A stretch of 64,000 nucleotides of DNA. Origin: Apodospora peruviana (Eukaryota; Ascomycota; Sordariomycetes; Sordariales; Lasiosphaeriaceae). Shown in pieces: positions 38,190-47,564 of the stretch. Under the pieces are notes generated by a model, which ran no database searches, had not been told where the DNA came from, and saw only the letters and a program-made list of their open reading frames with translations. The first letter of the stretch is position 1. Every line of letters begins with the position of its first letter. The position numbers and the translations under genes are program-made. The stretch lies in NCBI GenBank assembly GCA_033439685.1, contig JAUEDM010000001.1:1116001-1180000 (forward strand), in the 5' to 3' direction.

Positions 38190-39300
38190 TCAGTCAAACA
38201 TCCCATTTTCATCACGGTCTCCTCCACCTTCTCCCCGTTCATCATTCTCATCCTCATCGTCGTCGTCCTCATGTTCTGCATACGGAACAAACCGAAAGTC
38301 CAAGAAACTTAACCCGGTGCCTTCCACCTCCACCATGAACTGCATACTCAGCACGCCTTGTCGATCGCCCCTCAAACTCACCTTGCTCGCGATGCGCATC
38401 GCCTCGGTGGCCGACTTGATGACATCAAACTTGAACGTCTGTATCCACCTCTCCTTCACCGAGAACGTCTCGAGCAGATCCCTGCCTTTAGCAAAATCCA
38501 CGCTCGACGAGCCCAGCGACCCACCGGCGCTCGTCAGGCGCAGGTAGGGCTCCTTGCGCGAGGCGACGATGGTAAGTTTCTCCGGCGACGTGGGCGCGAT
38601 CTCGGCCAGCGCATCGAGCAGCCAGCGCGCCTGGGTGATGATCTTGAAAGAGAGATCCTCGATGTCGAAGGGGATGTCCTCGGGCGCCTCGGGCAGGTAG
38701 GTCGTCAGGTTGCAGGTGGTCTTGACGCCGGCCTCCTCGAGCACGATGCTAAAGTGCCCGCCTTCTTCCTCGTAGGAGAGAGAGCAGGTGCCCGACATGC
38801 CGAGGGTCTGGTGGCTGAAGGCGTCGGGGCGGTAGTTGCGCAGGTTGCTGCGGTACGGGTCGACGTCGGCTTTGGCTTGGCGGGCTGCAGCGTCGGCTGC
38901 GCCGAAAATTTGGAGAGTTTCGAGGAAGGCTGGGAGGGATATTTGGAAGGTTGGTGTGGGCGACTCTTCGTCTGCGTCGTCCGAGTCAGAGTTTGAGCCG
39001 TCCCTGGCGGGTGGCGGAGAGGGAAAGTTGGTGGTGTAGCTTGTGAAGAGGTTCTTGTTCCAATGGGCGACTCCTACATGAATTGGTCAGAGAATGTGCA
39101 TATACGTGAACTTTTATAAGGGCTGACTTACCTTGCATTACCCGGGCATGGTCCGCCGCGAATCTAAGACCGCTCTCGGTGATTTCCACATGTAGCTTGT
39201 TTGTGAAGCTGATGGACTTGAGGAGTTGATATAATGGCCGAGTTGAGCTGGCAACAGCCCGAAAGAGGGGAGGTGCTGGGGCTGCGCTGGGAGATGCCAT
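38190..39300 (-). CDS. RAD1: Rad1 subunit of the 9-1-1 checkpoint clamp
   Basis: Rad1 forms a PCNA-like ring with Rad9 and Hus1 that is loaded at damaged DNA and activates the ATR/Mec1-type checkpoint. Two exons: 39300-39132 and 39073-38190 (GTAAGT donor, TAG acceptor), giving 350 residues. Exon 1 codes FRAVASSTRPLYQLLKSISF and the typical LHVEITESGLRFAADHARVMQG; exon 2 opens with VAHWNKNLFTSY. Middle and C-terminal blocks (FQISLPAFLETLQIFGAA, LSFKIITQARWLLDALAEI, VLSMQFMVEVEGTGLSFLDF, RFVP) match the two PCNA-like folds of the Rad1/Rec1/Rad17 family. A Ser/Asp-rich insert (SNSDSDDADEESP) and an acidic tail (EHEDDDDEDENDERG) are disordered additions. It lies 143 bp from the OST5-like gene on the same strand. 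Confidence 0.92.
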
Positions 39301-39443
39301 GCTGACTTCGGCTCAGAAGTAAACGGGTCGGCGGAATGGTATTCTTATTTTGTTTCTTTTCTTGGTAGATGTTCTATGGTACAGATCGGGGTCGTGGTAC
39401 GACGAGACTCTGCTCTCTCTTTCTTCTTTTGGGCGGTATATGC

Positions 39444-39808
39444 CTAAACGTAAACTCCGACGCCGCAAAACATGTAAACCACGCCAATGCTGTGGATTGC
39501 ATCGTGTTAGCTAGAGGATCTGGAGCGGCAGGACGGGTAGGATGGAGGACATACGCAAGAGCCAGGGATGCTGGGATTCCAAGGACGGGCAGGTTGATAA
39601 TGGTCCGGTCTAGAAGTGTGGTCAGCGCAATGACTCGTCAAATTCAGACGACCAGATGCATGGACATACTAAGAGCAAATGTGCCAGTCAAGAGAAATCC
39701 GAGGACGACGAGGACGAATCCAACAAGGAACTGACTGTCCTTTCCGACGGTGGGGACAAACGGGCTGCCAGACGCGGCGTGCCAGACCTGGAGCAATGAA
39801 GAATCCAT
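39444..39808 (-). CDS. OST5: OST5-like oligosaccharyltransferase subunit
   Basis: A small ER membrane subunit of the oligosaccharyltransferase complex (TMEM258/Ost5 family) that stabilises the catalytic Stt3 module in N-glycosylation. Three exons: 39808-39670, 39609-39555 and 39489-39444, joining in phase to 79 residues. Exon 1 starts MDSSLLQVWHAASGSPFVP and carries the first membrane helix (FLVGFVLVVLGFLLTGTFAL). Exon 2 codes NRTIINLPVLGIPASLALA, leading into helix 2. Exon 3 codes IGVVYMFCGVGVYV and stop; a GVYV/GIYV-type end is typical of the family. Donors are GTATGT twice; acceptors are TAG and CAG. The length, two-helix layout and C-terminal motif fit well. The last two exons are too short to appear as open frames on their own. 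Confidence 0.85.
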
Positions 39809-40267
39809 GTGCTTGATGCGTTTCTCACACGGAGAATCGACTGACTGACTGTGGAGTTGAAAGAGATGAAGCGCTCGAAGTCGATGGTTGGAAGGCAAAC
39901 GGGAGGTCTGGAAGTGTGATGCTGGTTCAGCATCCGCGGCAGTTGTACGGATAATTCAGGACAGCTTCACGCTGGATTGAGAACGTGTTCGCAAGGCCGC
40001 CAAAAGTGGATTAGTGACAAGGTACGTACCCCTGTGATTTATCATTTACCCATGTCAGCCCTGCAGGGCCCCGCCTTAGCGCGGTGTCACTTCCCCAGCA
40101 CGTTTCCACAACCGTCAACGCCAGTGCTCACTGCTGGAGCCTTCTCCGCAGAATGATCGCGGAATCGCCAGATTGTCACCAAGCATTTCCCGCTCGTCCA
40201 TCAAACCGAGTTCAGCTTTACACACTTCCCATCAACCCGCCGACGTGGCGCGATAGTCCGCAAAAAG
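39809..40267. promoter_or_regulatory. Divergent promoter region, OST5 / GCN5
   Basis: About 460 bp between two divergent start codons must carry both promoters and leaders. A GC-rich block (40060-40085) is flanked by less structured sequence. No clear TATA box is seen. Confidence 0.45.
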
Positions 40268-41630
40268 ATGAACAAAATGAAAGAAGAGAGTAAGTTGCAC
40301 CGCTAGCCTATCGAACCGCAATCGTATTCCTGAATATCGCACCCGCGTCTTTTCCAGATACAGTTGCTGATGCACATCCTCCTCACAGATTCCAAGCGCA
40401 AGGCGACCGACGAGCCTTCCTCGCCCACCGCGACGAAGCGCATTAAACACAGTGAGGCGACGACAGCCGAACCGTCGGAGAAGAAACCCATAATTCCAGC
40501 AATACCCTTCCCTGAGAAGGTAGGTCCAGCTCGCACCCCTCCGAGGCCCACGATACCACTGCTCACACATGTTGGAACAGCCGGCCGTTATCGAAGAACG
40601 AAATGGCGAAATAGAGTTTCGCGTTGTCAACAACGATAACGAGCGCGACAGCCTCATCATTCTTACCGGCCTAAAATGTATATTCCAAAAACAGCTGCCG
40701 AAGATGCCCAAGGACTACATTGCACGCCTAGTCTACGACCGCACCCACTTGTCCATCGCAATCGTCAAGAAGCCCCTCGAGGTCGTTGGTGGTATTACCT
40801 ATCGCCCATTCAAAGGTCGTCATTTTGCCGAGATCGTCTTCTGCGCCATCTCATCCGACCAGCAGGTCAAGGGTTACGGCGCACATTTGATGTCCCATCT
40901 GAAGGACTACGTCAAAGCCACCTCGGACGTCATGCACTTCCTCACCTACGCCGACAACTACGCCATTGGCTACTTCAAGAAGCAGGGCTTTACAAAGGAG
41001 ATTACGCTACCGAGGTCGATCTGGATGGGCTACATCAAGGACTACGAGGGCGGCACCATCATGCAGTGCAGCATGTTGCCGCGGATTCGGTACCTGGAGA
41101 TGGGACGGATGTTGCTAAAGCAGAAAGAATGTGTCCAGGCTAAGATTCGGGCCTTCAGCAAGTCGCACATCGTCCACCAACCCCCAAAGCAGTGGCAGAA
41201 GAATGGGGTTACGCCCATCGACCCCCTGTCTATCGAGGCCATCCGGGCATCGGGCTGGTCGCCCGACATGGACGAGCTTGCGCGCCAACCGCGCCATGGG
41301 CCGAACTACAACCAACTCCTGCACCTTCTCAACGATCTACAGAACCACCAGTCCAGCTGGCCCTTCCTAATTCCCGTTAATAAGGATGACGTGGCCGATT
41401 ACTACGACGTGATCAAGGAGCCCATGGACCTCAGCACGATGGAGTCGAAGCTCGAGGCGGACCAGTACGCCACTCCCGAGGACTTTATCCGCGACGCCCA
41501 GCTCGTGTTCAACAACTGCCGCAAGTACAACAACGAGAGCACGCCCTACGCCAAGTGCGCCACCAAGCTCGAGAAGTATATGTGGCAGCAGATCAAAGCC
41601 ATACCCGAGTGGTCGCATCTTGAGCCTTAG
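40268..41630 (+). CDS. GCN5: Histone acetyltransferase GCN5 (SAGA)
   Basis: This is the catalytic subunit of SAGA/ADA complexes, acetylating histone H3 tails from acetyl-CoA. Three exons: 40268-40289, 40389-40519 and 40581-41630, giving 400 residues. Donors are GTAAGT and GTAGGT; acceptors are CAG. Exon 1 codes only MNKMKEE plus one base. The basic nuclear-type linker SKRKATDEPSSP and TKRIKH follows. The GNAT domain spans about residues 60-220; the catalytic base is Glu135 in RHFAEIVFCAI, and the acetyl-CoA loop is QQVKGYGAHLM. The bromodomain spans about 290-395 (WPFLIPVNKDDVADYYDVIK, FNNCRKYN with the acetyl-lysine Asn). The normal family end (IKAIPEWSHLEP) is followed by TAG. The exact acceptor of intron 1 is the least certain point; an AG at 40357 would give the wrong frame. 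Confidence 0.95.
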
Positions 41631-41897
41631 AAGGGTCTCAAGAAGAGGAGCAGGAAAGGTAAGGGAGGGGCTAAAGCTGGGGAGCGCCTGTTTGACGGCA
41701 TAACAGTTCCTGATATCAAGATTCCTGAGGACGCTGGTGCCGAGAAGCAGCCGGGGCGAGCACCTGCTTCTCGTCGGCGGGCATCAACCGTCTCTCGGGG
41801 TGATGACGATGGTGCCAAGAAGAAGCCGGGGCGAGCACCTTCTTCTCGTCGTCGCTCATCAACAGTCTCTCGGGGTGGCAGGAACACACCGCATTGA
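41631..41897 (+). other. In-frame open tract behind GCN5 stop, with repeats
   Basis: Directly after the GCN5 TAG the same frame stays open for 88 codons to a TGA at 41895-41897. It has no ATG. It would encode a Lys/Arg/Ser-rich tail with two copies of a PGRAPxSRRRxSTVSRG unit. This may be 3' UTR, a readthrough extension or a relic of coding sequence; see findings. Confidence 0.4.
41736..41876. repeat. 75-bp-period direct repeat, two copies
   Basis: Copies at 41736-41801 and 41811-41876 (66 bp each) differ at seven positions by my reading, with no indels. The period is a multiple of three, so several frames stay open through it on both strands. Confidence 0.85.
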
Positions 41898-42829
41898 TTT
41901 TCACGAGCGATTAGATGGGTTTATGAATAACAACTGGGTGGAGTGATGATTATAATTGGCTTCAGCGTTGGAGGTGGGCATAGGACTGGAAATCATGAGC
42001 AGTCTTCTTTTCATTTTCAGGGGAAAACGGTAGCGTCTGGCGTTGGCATTGTTACATGGCGAATTGGTTCCTACATTGTTTTGTCCAGGCCCACTCAGAT
42101 TTCAGTCGGCGGGTTTACTCATGATAAGGGGCTCTGGCGGACCTAGTTCGGGTTCATTTGCCATCAGCGCCTTGAGACACATTACATAGTTAGTAGTCTA
42201 TATCATAATATTATACCGTTTTTGGCAAGATGAAGCATCATGCAGATGTGCTTATAAGTAGCGTGTACTACCTTTTGGTTCAAGAATTTTATGGTTCCGC
42301 AGCGGGGACCACCACCACAGAATCAACATGTAATACATATACACTAATCTCTCCCACGAGGCATCTGTAGAGTTATCTAAAACGCATAACACTCGCCCAT
42401 CTTTATTTGCCATAATACTCTCTGAACACCATCCATCCGCCCATGCACACCTTCAAGTCGATCCATCCATAGGTACATCCATGTACCTAGGTTTCTTCCA
42501 CTCATCAGGTATATGACCCATCATCCAGCACGCCACATCACTACCTACACTATATGCATAAGGATGCCAACAATTCCTACCTATCTACCTATGCCTTGTA
42601 GCGGAAAGGGGAAAAGATTGTTTACGAAGAATTATATCATCATTATATCATCGTTAAGTTTAAGGTGGACGGTGTGCGCATTCAGGTTCATTCGCATCCT
42701 GCCATGCCCAACTCCTCCTCTCGTGGTATATAGTTGTGTTATCAGGAATTCAGAAAATAGAAAAACAACTGCACCGAACGATCCATCCCTCTTGTCCGGT
42801 CGGTCCAAACTACCCAAAGGAAGGTAACT
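41898..42829. other. Convergent intergenic region
   Basis: Between convergent GCN5 and the histidine kinase. It is AT-rich and holds the kinase 3' UTR and several ACCTA/TAGGT words (near 42478 and 42568-42590). No gene is supported. Confidence 0.45.
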
Positions 42830-43193
42830 TTAGCTCGAATCAGGCAGCGGCGATGCAGCAGCAGGATTGTTGGTGTTATATTTCGCAACAAGCTCCTCGA
42901 TCTTGGGTATCAACTCTGGAATACGGAACGGTTTCGAGATCACGTCATCCTATTTCATCACTCAAATTAGTTTTTGCCCTCTTTGATATGTATGACCCGA
43001 AAAAAGAAATACTTACTACGCCAGCCACCTTTGCATTCTCTATTTGCTCGGGCCTCGCGTAAGCAGTGACGGCGATGATGGGGATATGGTGCGTAATCAC
43101 CCCAGCATCCTCGAGTCTTCGAATCTCCCGCGTGCACGTCATTCCATCCATGACGGGCATCTCCAGATCCATCAAGATTACCGATATGTTCCA

Positions 43194-43224
<31 letters not shown>

Positions 43225-46200
43225 TTGTCTTTTTCTCTCCCTTCTCCAGGAGGATGATCGGTCGAAGACGCAAGCTGTAAAAGATTATCCTGAGAAGCAG
43301 CATCCAGGTTCCAAAACCGCGAGCGCCGCAGTTTCTCCAACGCCTCGCCACCGTGGTTGGCCACGTACGTCTTGTTTCCCGAAAGCTGCAGCTGTCTCTG
43401 CAACACCCGCTGATTCACCAAGTTATCCTCAACGATAAGAATATCAAGAGACCGGACGGCGACACCCTGATCCCGGAACGAAGCAGAACTGCCGAGCTGC
43501 AGGGTTGGATGAGGCGCTTTGGTTGGATACTGGATGGTTTTGGGCGGAGGTGGCGCCGCAACACTCGTGGTGGTCACCGGCTGCTTGGGCGGGCTAGACC
43601 CAGGCGTGGGAATCGACGCCGCTTGGTCGTCAGGGTCATCAGGATGATGATCCGATCTCCGACTCTTGATGTAAAAGGCAAACGTGCTGCCTTCGCCCTT
43701 TTGGGTCTGCACTCCGATCTGCCCGCCTTGCAACTCGGTCAGTATCCGACAGATAAACAGCCCCAAGCCGGAACCGCCGTACTGGACATGGGTCCTCGGG
43801 CTAGCCTGAGAAAACCGCTGGAAGAGAATTTTCTTCTCCTCGTCGTCCAGTCCCGGCCCGGTATCAGACACTGCCAGGTGGAGATTGATCTTCTCCCCGT
43901 CAGCCCAATCAGGCTCGTCGGTGATGTCTTTGTGCTCCGGATGCCGGGGCGGAAAGTAAGAGACATCGGAGCTCGCAACTTCCTTGGACGCGCCAAGGCT
44001 GATGACTATCGACCGTATTGGCCGACCCTGGGTGAACTTGACGGCGTTGGTCATTAAGTTGATCAGCACCTGGCGCAGTCGCGATGGGTCTAGCTTCACC
44101 CAGTCGATCGCCAAATCACGATACGACTGCTGGATCAGGAAGTGTCCAGTAATATCATTCGACGCGAGCTCGGCCTCAAATATCCTCAGCACATTCTGTA
44201 CGACGGTTATCGGTTGCACGTCCACGGGTGTGACGAGCAGCAAGTTCGAATCGAGCTTGGAAAGCGTAAGGATATCGTCCACGATCCGCTTCTGATGGCT
44301 CGCGCAGAGCGATATGGTGTTGGCCGCCTCGACGCAGCTGTCCAACAGCGTGTTCAGGGCGCCCTGTACAACTTGCGAAGCCGGGTCCTCCATCCTGTAC
44401 CGCGTCAGCCCGGAGGCAATCTCGTCGGCGCACTGGAGAATGGCGCTCAGAGGATTTCGCATTTCATGACTCGTTATGTCGATAAAGTTCTCCTGCTGGC
44501 GCTTCAGCTCCACCGCCTCGTCGCGTCTCTGTTTCTGGAAGTCTTCGGCCCATTTCTGCTGTGATATGTCTGTTATGCAACCAAAGATACTCTTCAGCTC
44601 CCCTAGTTCGTCCTTTTCTGGGTATGCGCTCATCAGCGCCCACGTGTCCACCGTATGGCCTTCAGTGATCTTCCGAAAGCCTTTAAACCGAAATTCGTGC
44701 GTCACGGCCACCTTCTCGTCGACAAGGCGACACCACACACCCTCGACACCTTGCCGGTCCTCGTCCCGAATACTCTGCATCCAGGCATCAAGTGTGCTCG
44801 CGGTTCTTTCGTGACCGGAAATTTTCCACCACATTTCGTTGCAGTAGTTGATGTGGCCGCTTCCGTCAGCAATAAATAGCCCTACGGGCCCAAACTCAGC
44901 CATTCTTGTGAAGCGATACTCGCTCTCAACCGCTTCCTGTGTTCTTAGATGCAGCTGCATGGACAGCCGCTGCCGGTCCAAAGCCGCTAGGCGGGCGGCT
45001 CTCTGGCCTCGCTTGATTTCCTCCTCGAATAGCACCACCGACGCCATAGAAGTGGCAAGTTGACGTGAGAGAAGGTTGACAAAGAGTTCGTAGTCCTTGT
45101 CATATTGTCGCCGGGGATTGACGCCGAGAATCATGAACCCGACAACCATATCCCCGGTCGTTATGGGGTGCACCGGAAACACGACAACGGTGCGGCACGG
45201 TTCTCCAGGCCCTCGCCACGCAAGGCCGCGGATCAACTCGGTGGGTAGGGTGCCGTCGCTTTCGTTCAGAACGACAGGATTCTCTGTGTGCGCCATCGAT
45301 TCCCTCAGATAGGGGGCAAATCCGTCGTCGCTGGTCCTCAGATCTATCGTGCTCAGGGCACTTGGATGTCCGTCCGGAACACCCAGAGATCCCTGCAGCA
45401 CAATTTGGGGAGGGTTTGAAAGGCTCCCGGAGTTCATAGACGAGGCATCGCTCTCTCCATCATCAGCGACCGAGTAGATAAGGGCAAAAGGAACATCGTG
45501 GCCGTTGTATTCCAAACCCTTCTGCACTTGCCCCCAGAAACCCTTCACATCACGGGCCTGCGACGTCTTCACGCCAACTTCGCGAAGCGTCAGCATCCTC
45601 CGCTCATTGATCTTTCGCCTGGTGTTCTCGAACGCCGGGTTATAGAGCGCAACCACCGATCCGTCGCCTCCGACGAGCGGGATGATGGCCCAGTTGAAAA
45701 ACGTTTCCTCCAGAAACCCGTGTCGCGTCAAAAGGAGCTCGTCGTCGTATTTCATCGTCGAAACCCCGTTCTGCCAAGCCGCGTCCAACACCGGCCCGAT
45801 CTCGTCCCATAACTCGGACCAAGCATCTTTATATCTCGCCCCCATCAGCTGCGGGTGTTTTTGGCCTGCGAGCGCTATGTACGCTTCGTTGTAGATGGCG
45901 ACATAGTCAGGACCCCAGTACATGGCGGCCGGATGCGGACTCCCCATTATCATATTTGACATTATGCGCAAATCGGCTGGCCATTCCTCCACAGGGCCGA
46001 GCGAGGTGGACTCCCAGTCGATAGACCGTGCAAATCGATGATGGGCGCCGAGATTCGGGTCGTCAGGTGGTATTCGTGTCCAGTCAAACGTCATCTGTAA
46101 CTGCATCGGAGGACTCCCCGCCGTGAGCTCCAAGTCGTCGCTCGATAGCATGGGAACGTCTGCAAGCGGTTCGGGTCTGCTCTTCGGCTCCGAATGCGCC

Positions 46201-47564
46201 CGAGTCCGAGCAGACGCCGCAGCCGCCGGGGACTCGGGCAATTCCACCGGTCCAAAATAATCGCCGTCCTGCTCATTCGTTTCCGGCGTCTCGGGCTGCT
46301 GTCCTTGTCCTTGTTGGTCCGGCGTCAAAACCCTTGCTTTCTGCTCCCGCGTCTGACCGAACGGAGTGGGAGTTATTGAGACGGAGCTTGCATTCCCGCT
46401 AATGAACCGGAAGCGCTTCCGAACCGTCGAACACGACCAAGTAACGCCCTCGTACGCCAGTGAAGGTAAGTACGCATCCATCGAATCGGTGTTCTTGACA
46501 AAACTGACGGCCCACGCCTTGAATCGGGCGAAATCAGAGCTGTGCCCCAGCTCAGCCGTGTCTGACCGCAGGAGCTCCAATATCCCAGGCGCTGCCCTCA
46601 GCGAAGCGTTAGCAAAGACTATTTGCAGAGGACCGGGGTTGAAGTTGTCAGAATTCGTAAGATCAATGATAAAGGTCGGTCTTTCGTCTTGCTCGAGGAG
46701 CTCGACAACTCCTATATTCTGGAGAACCGGGGCGACTGATGGGAACGGTCGACTCTCTGGACTTCGGGACGATTCTGGCATCTCCCCAGATGTCCAGCTT
46801 CCAGGGGTACTCGACGACCCTGAGTTAGCCCTTGGGCTTGCCGTGCTGAGTTGGCCCTTGGGCAGACGCAGGGTAGTGACTCCATCGCGGGATTCGTGGA
46901 TGGGGCCCATGATGTGGGCAGGAATCCCGGAGCCAGTGAAGCCCCCTGGTCTAGGGGTCATGCGCTTTGCTGAATTCGAGAAAAAGAGGGGAGAGGCGAT
47001 GTCCGACTGGGCGGATGAGGCTGCTTCGGCTTCGGTGCGCGGAAGAGGAGGAAGAGAGATGGACCCGGGGCCGGCCAGGCGCTGTTTCTTGGATGGTGAC
47101 TCTTGCGCAAGCGTCTCGTGTTTCTCCCGCTCGCTTGGGTGTTTGCCGAGGGACCCTGGCGGTCCTCCTGGTTTGGACTCGGCCTCGCGTTCAGGCTCGG
47201 CCTTAACTTCGGTAGCGGATACTGCTGTCGCGTTTTTGGCAGGAGATGAGACTGAACCGACACCGGAGAGTTCACGGCCAACGCTCGTAGTTGTCAGACC
47301 ATTCCGGCTGCGTTCAGGTGTCAGTCCGCCTGCGACGTGTTTGGCCTCCCTGGACGATTCAAGTTCTGTGTCGTTGGGCGGGGAGTGGTTGTTGTTGTGG
47401 CAGGCGGGATAAAGGAGCGGACCCGGGAGGCCGGGAGGGGAAGGGGTAGGGGTTTCAACAAAAGCCGGAGACGGAGACACGGCTTGTTGGGCGGGAAGCT
47501 GCGAGCCGAAAACGGAGGCACCCCGAGGACAAAGATGAGACTCGATTCTGTCCTCCAACGTCAT
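42830..47564 (-). CDS. Hybrid histidine kinase (PAS-GAF-HisKA-HATPase-REC)
   Basis: A cytosolic sensor kinase feeding a multistep His-Asp phosphorelay. Two exons: 47564-43017 and 42949-42830 (GTAAGT donor, TAG acceptor), giving 1555 residues. The ATG at 47564 (MTLEDRIESHLCPRG) is the first in frame. Residues 1 to about 275 are disordered. PAS-like segments lie near 280-420 (PTFIIDLTN), 515-640 (SIDWESTSLGPVEEW) and 880-960 (RFTRMAEFGPVGLFIADGSG), with a GAF-like region between (about 650-860). The HisKA site is His1033 in DITSHEMRNPLS. The ATPase shows the N box LINLMTNAVKF (about 1167), DTGPGLDD (about 1235) and GGSGLGLF. The receiver starts near 1370 (DILIVEDNLVNQRVL), with phosphoacceptor Asp1466 in ILMDLEMPVMDG; its last block, DDVISKPFRIPELIP, is on exon 2. 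No membrane segment is seen. The fungal kinase group is not certain. Confidence 0.93.
43195..43221. repeat. (CTG)9 run encoding poly-Ser in receiver domain
   Basis: Nine CTG units on the plus strand read as AGC serine codons on the minus strand, just before the strand that carries the phosphoacceptor aspartate of the histidine kinase receiver. Confidence 0.9.

Noticed and set aside
41576..41630. Possible alternative 55-nt intron (GTATAT...TTAG) removing the GCN5 stop
   Set aside because: The length would be right for this genome, but it deletes the conserved C-terminal helix and shifts frame to an early TAA, so it does not connect to the downstream open tract.
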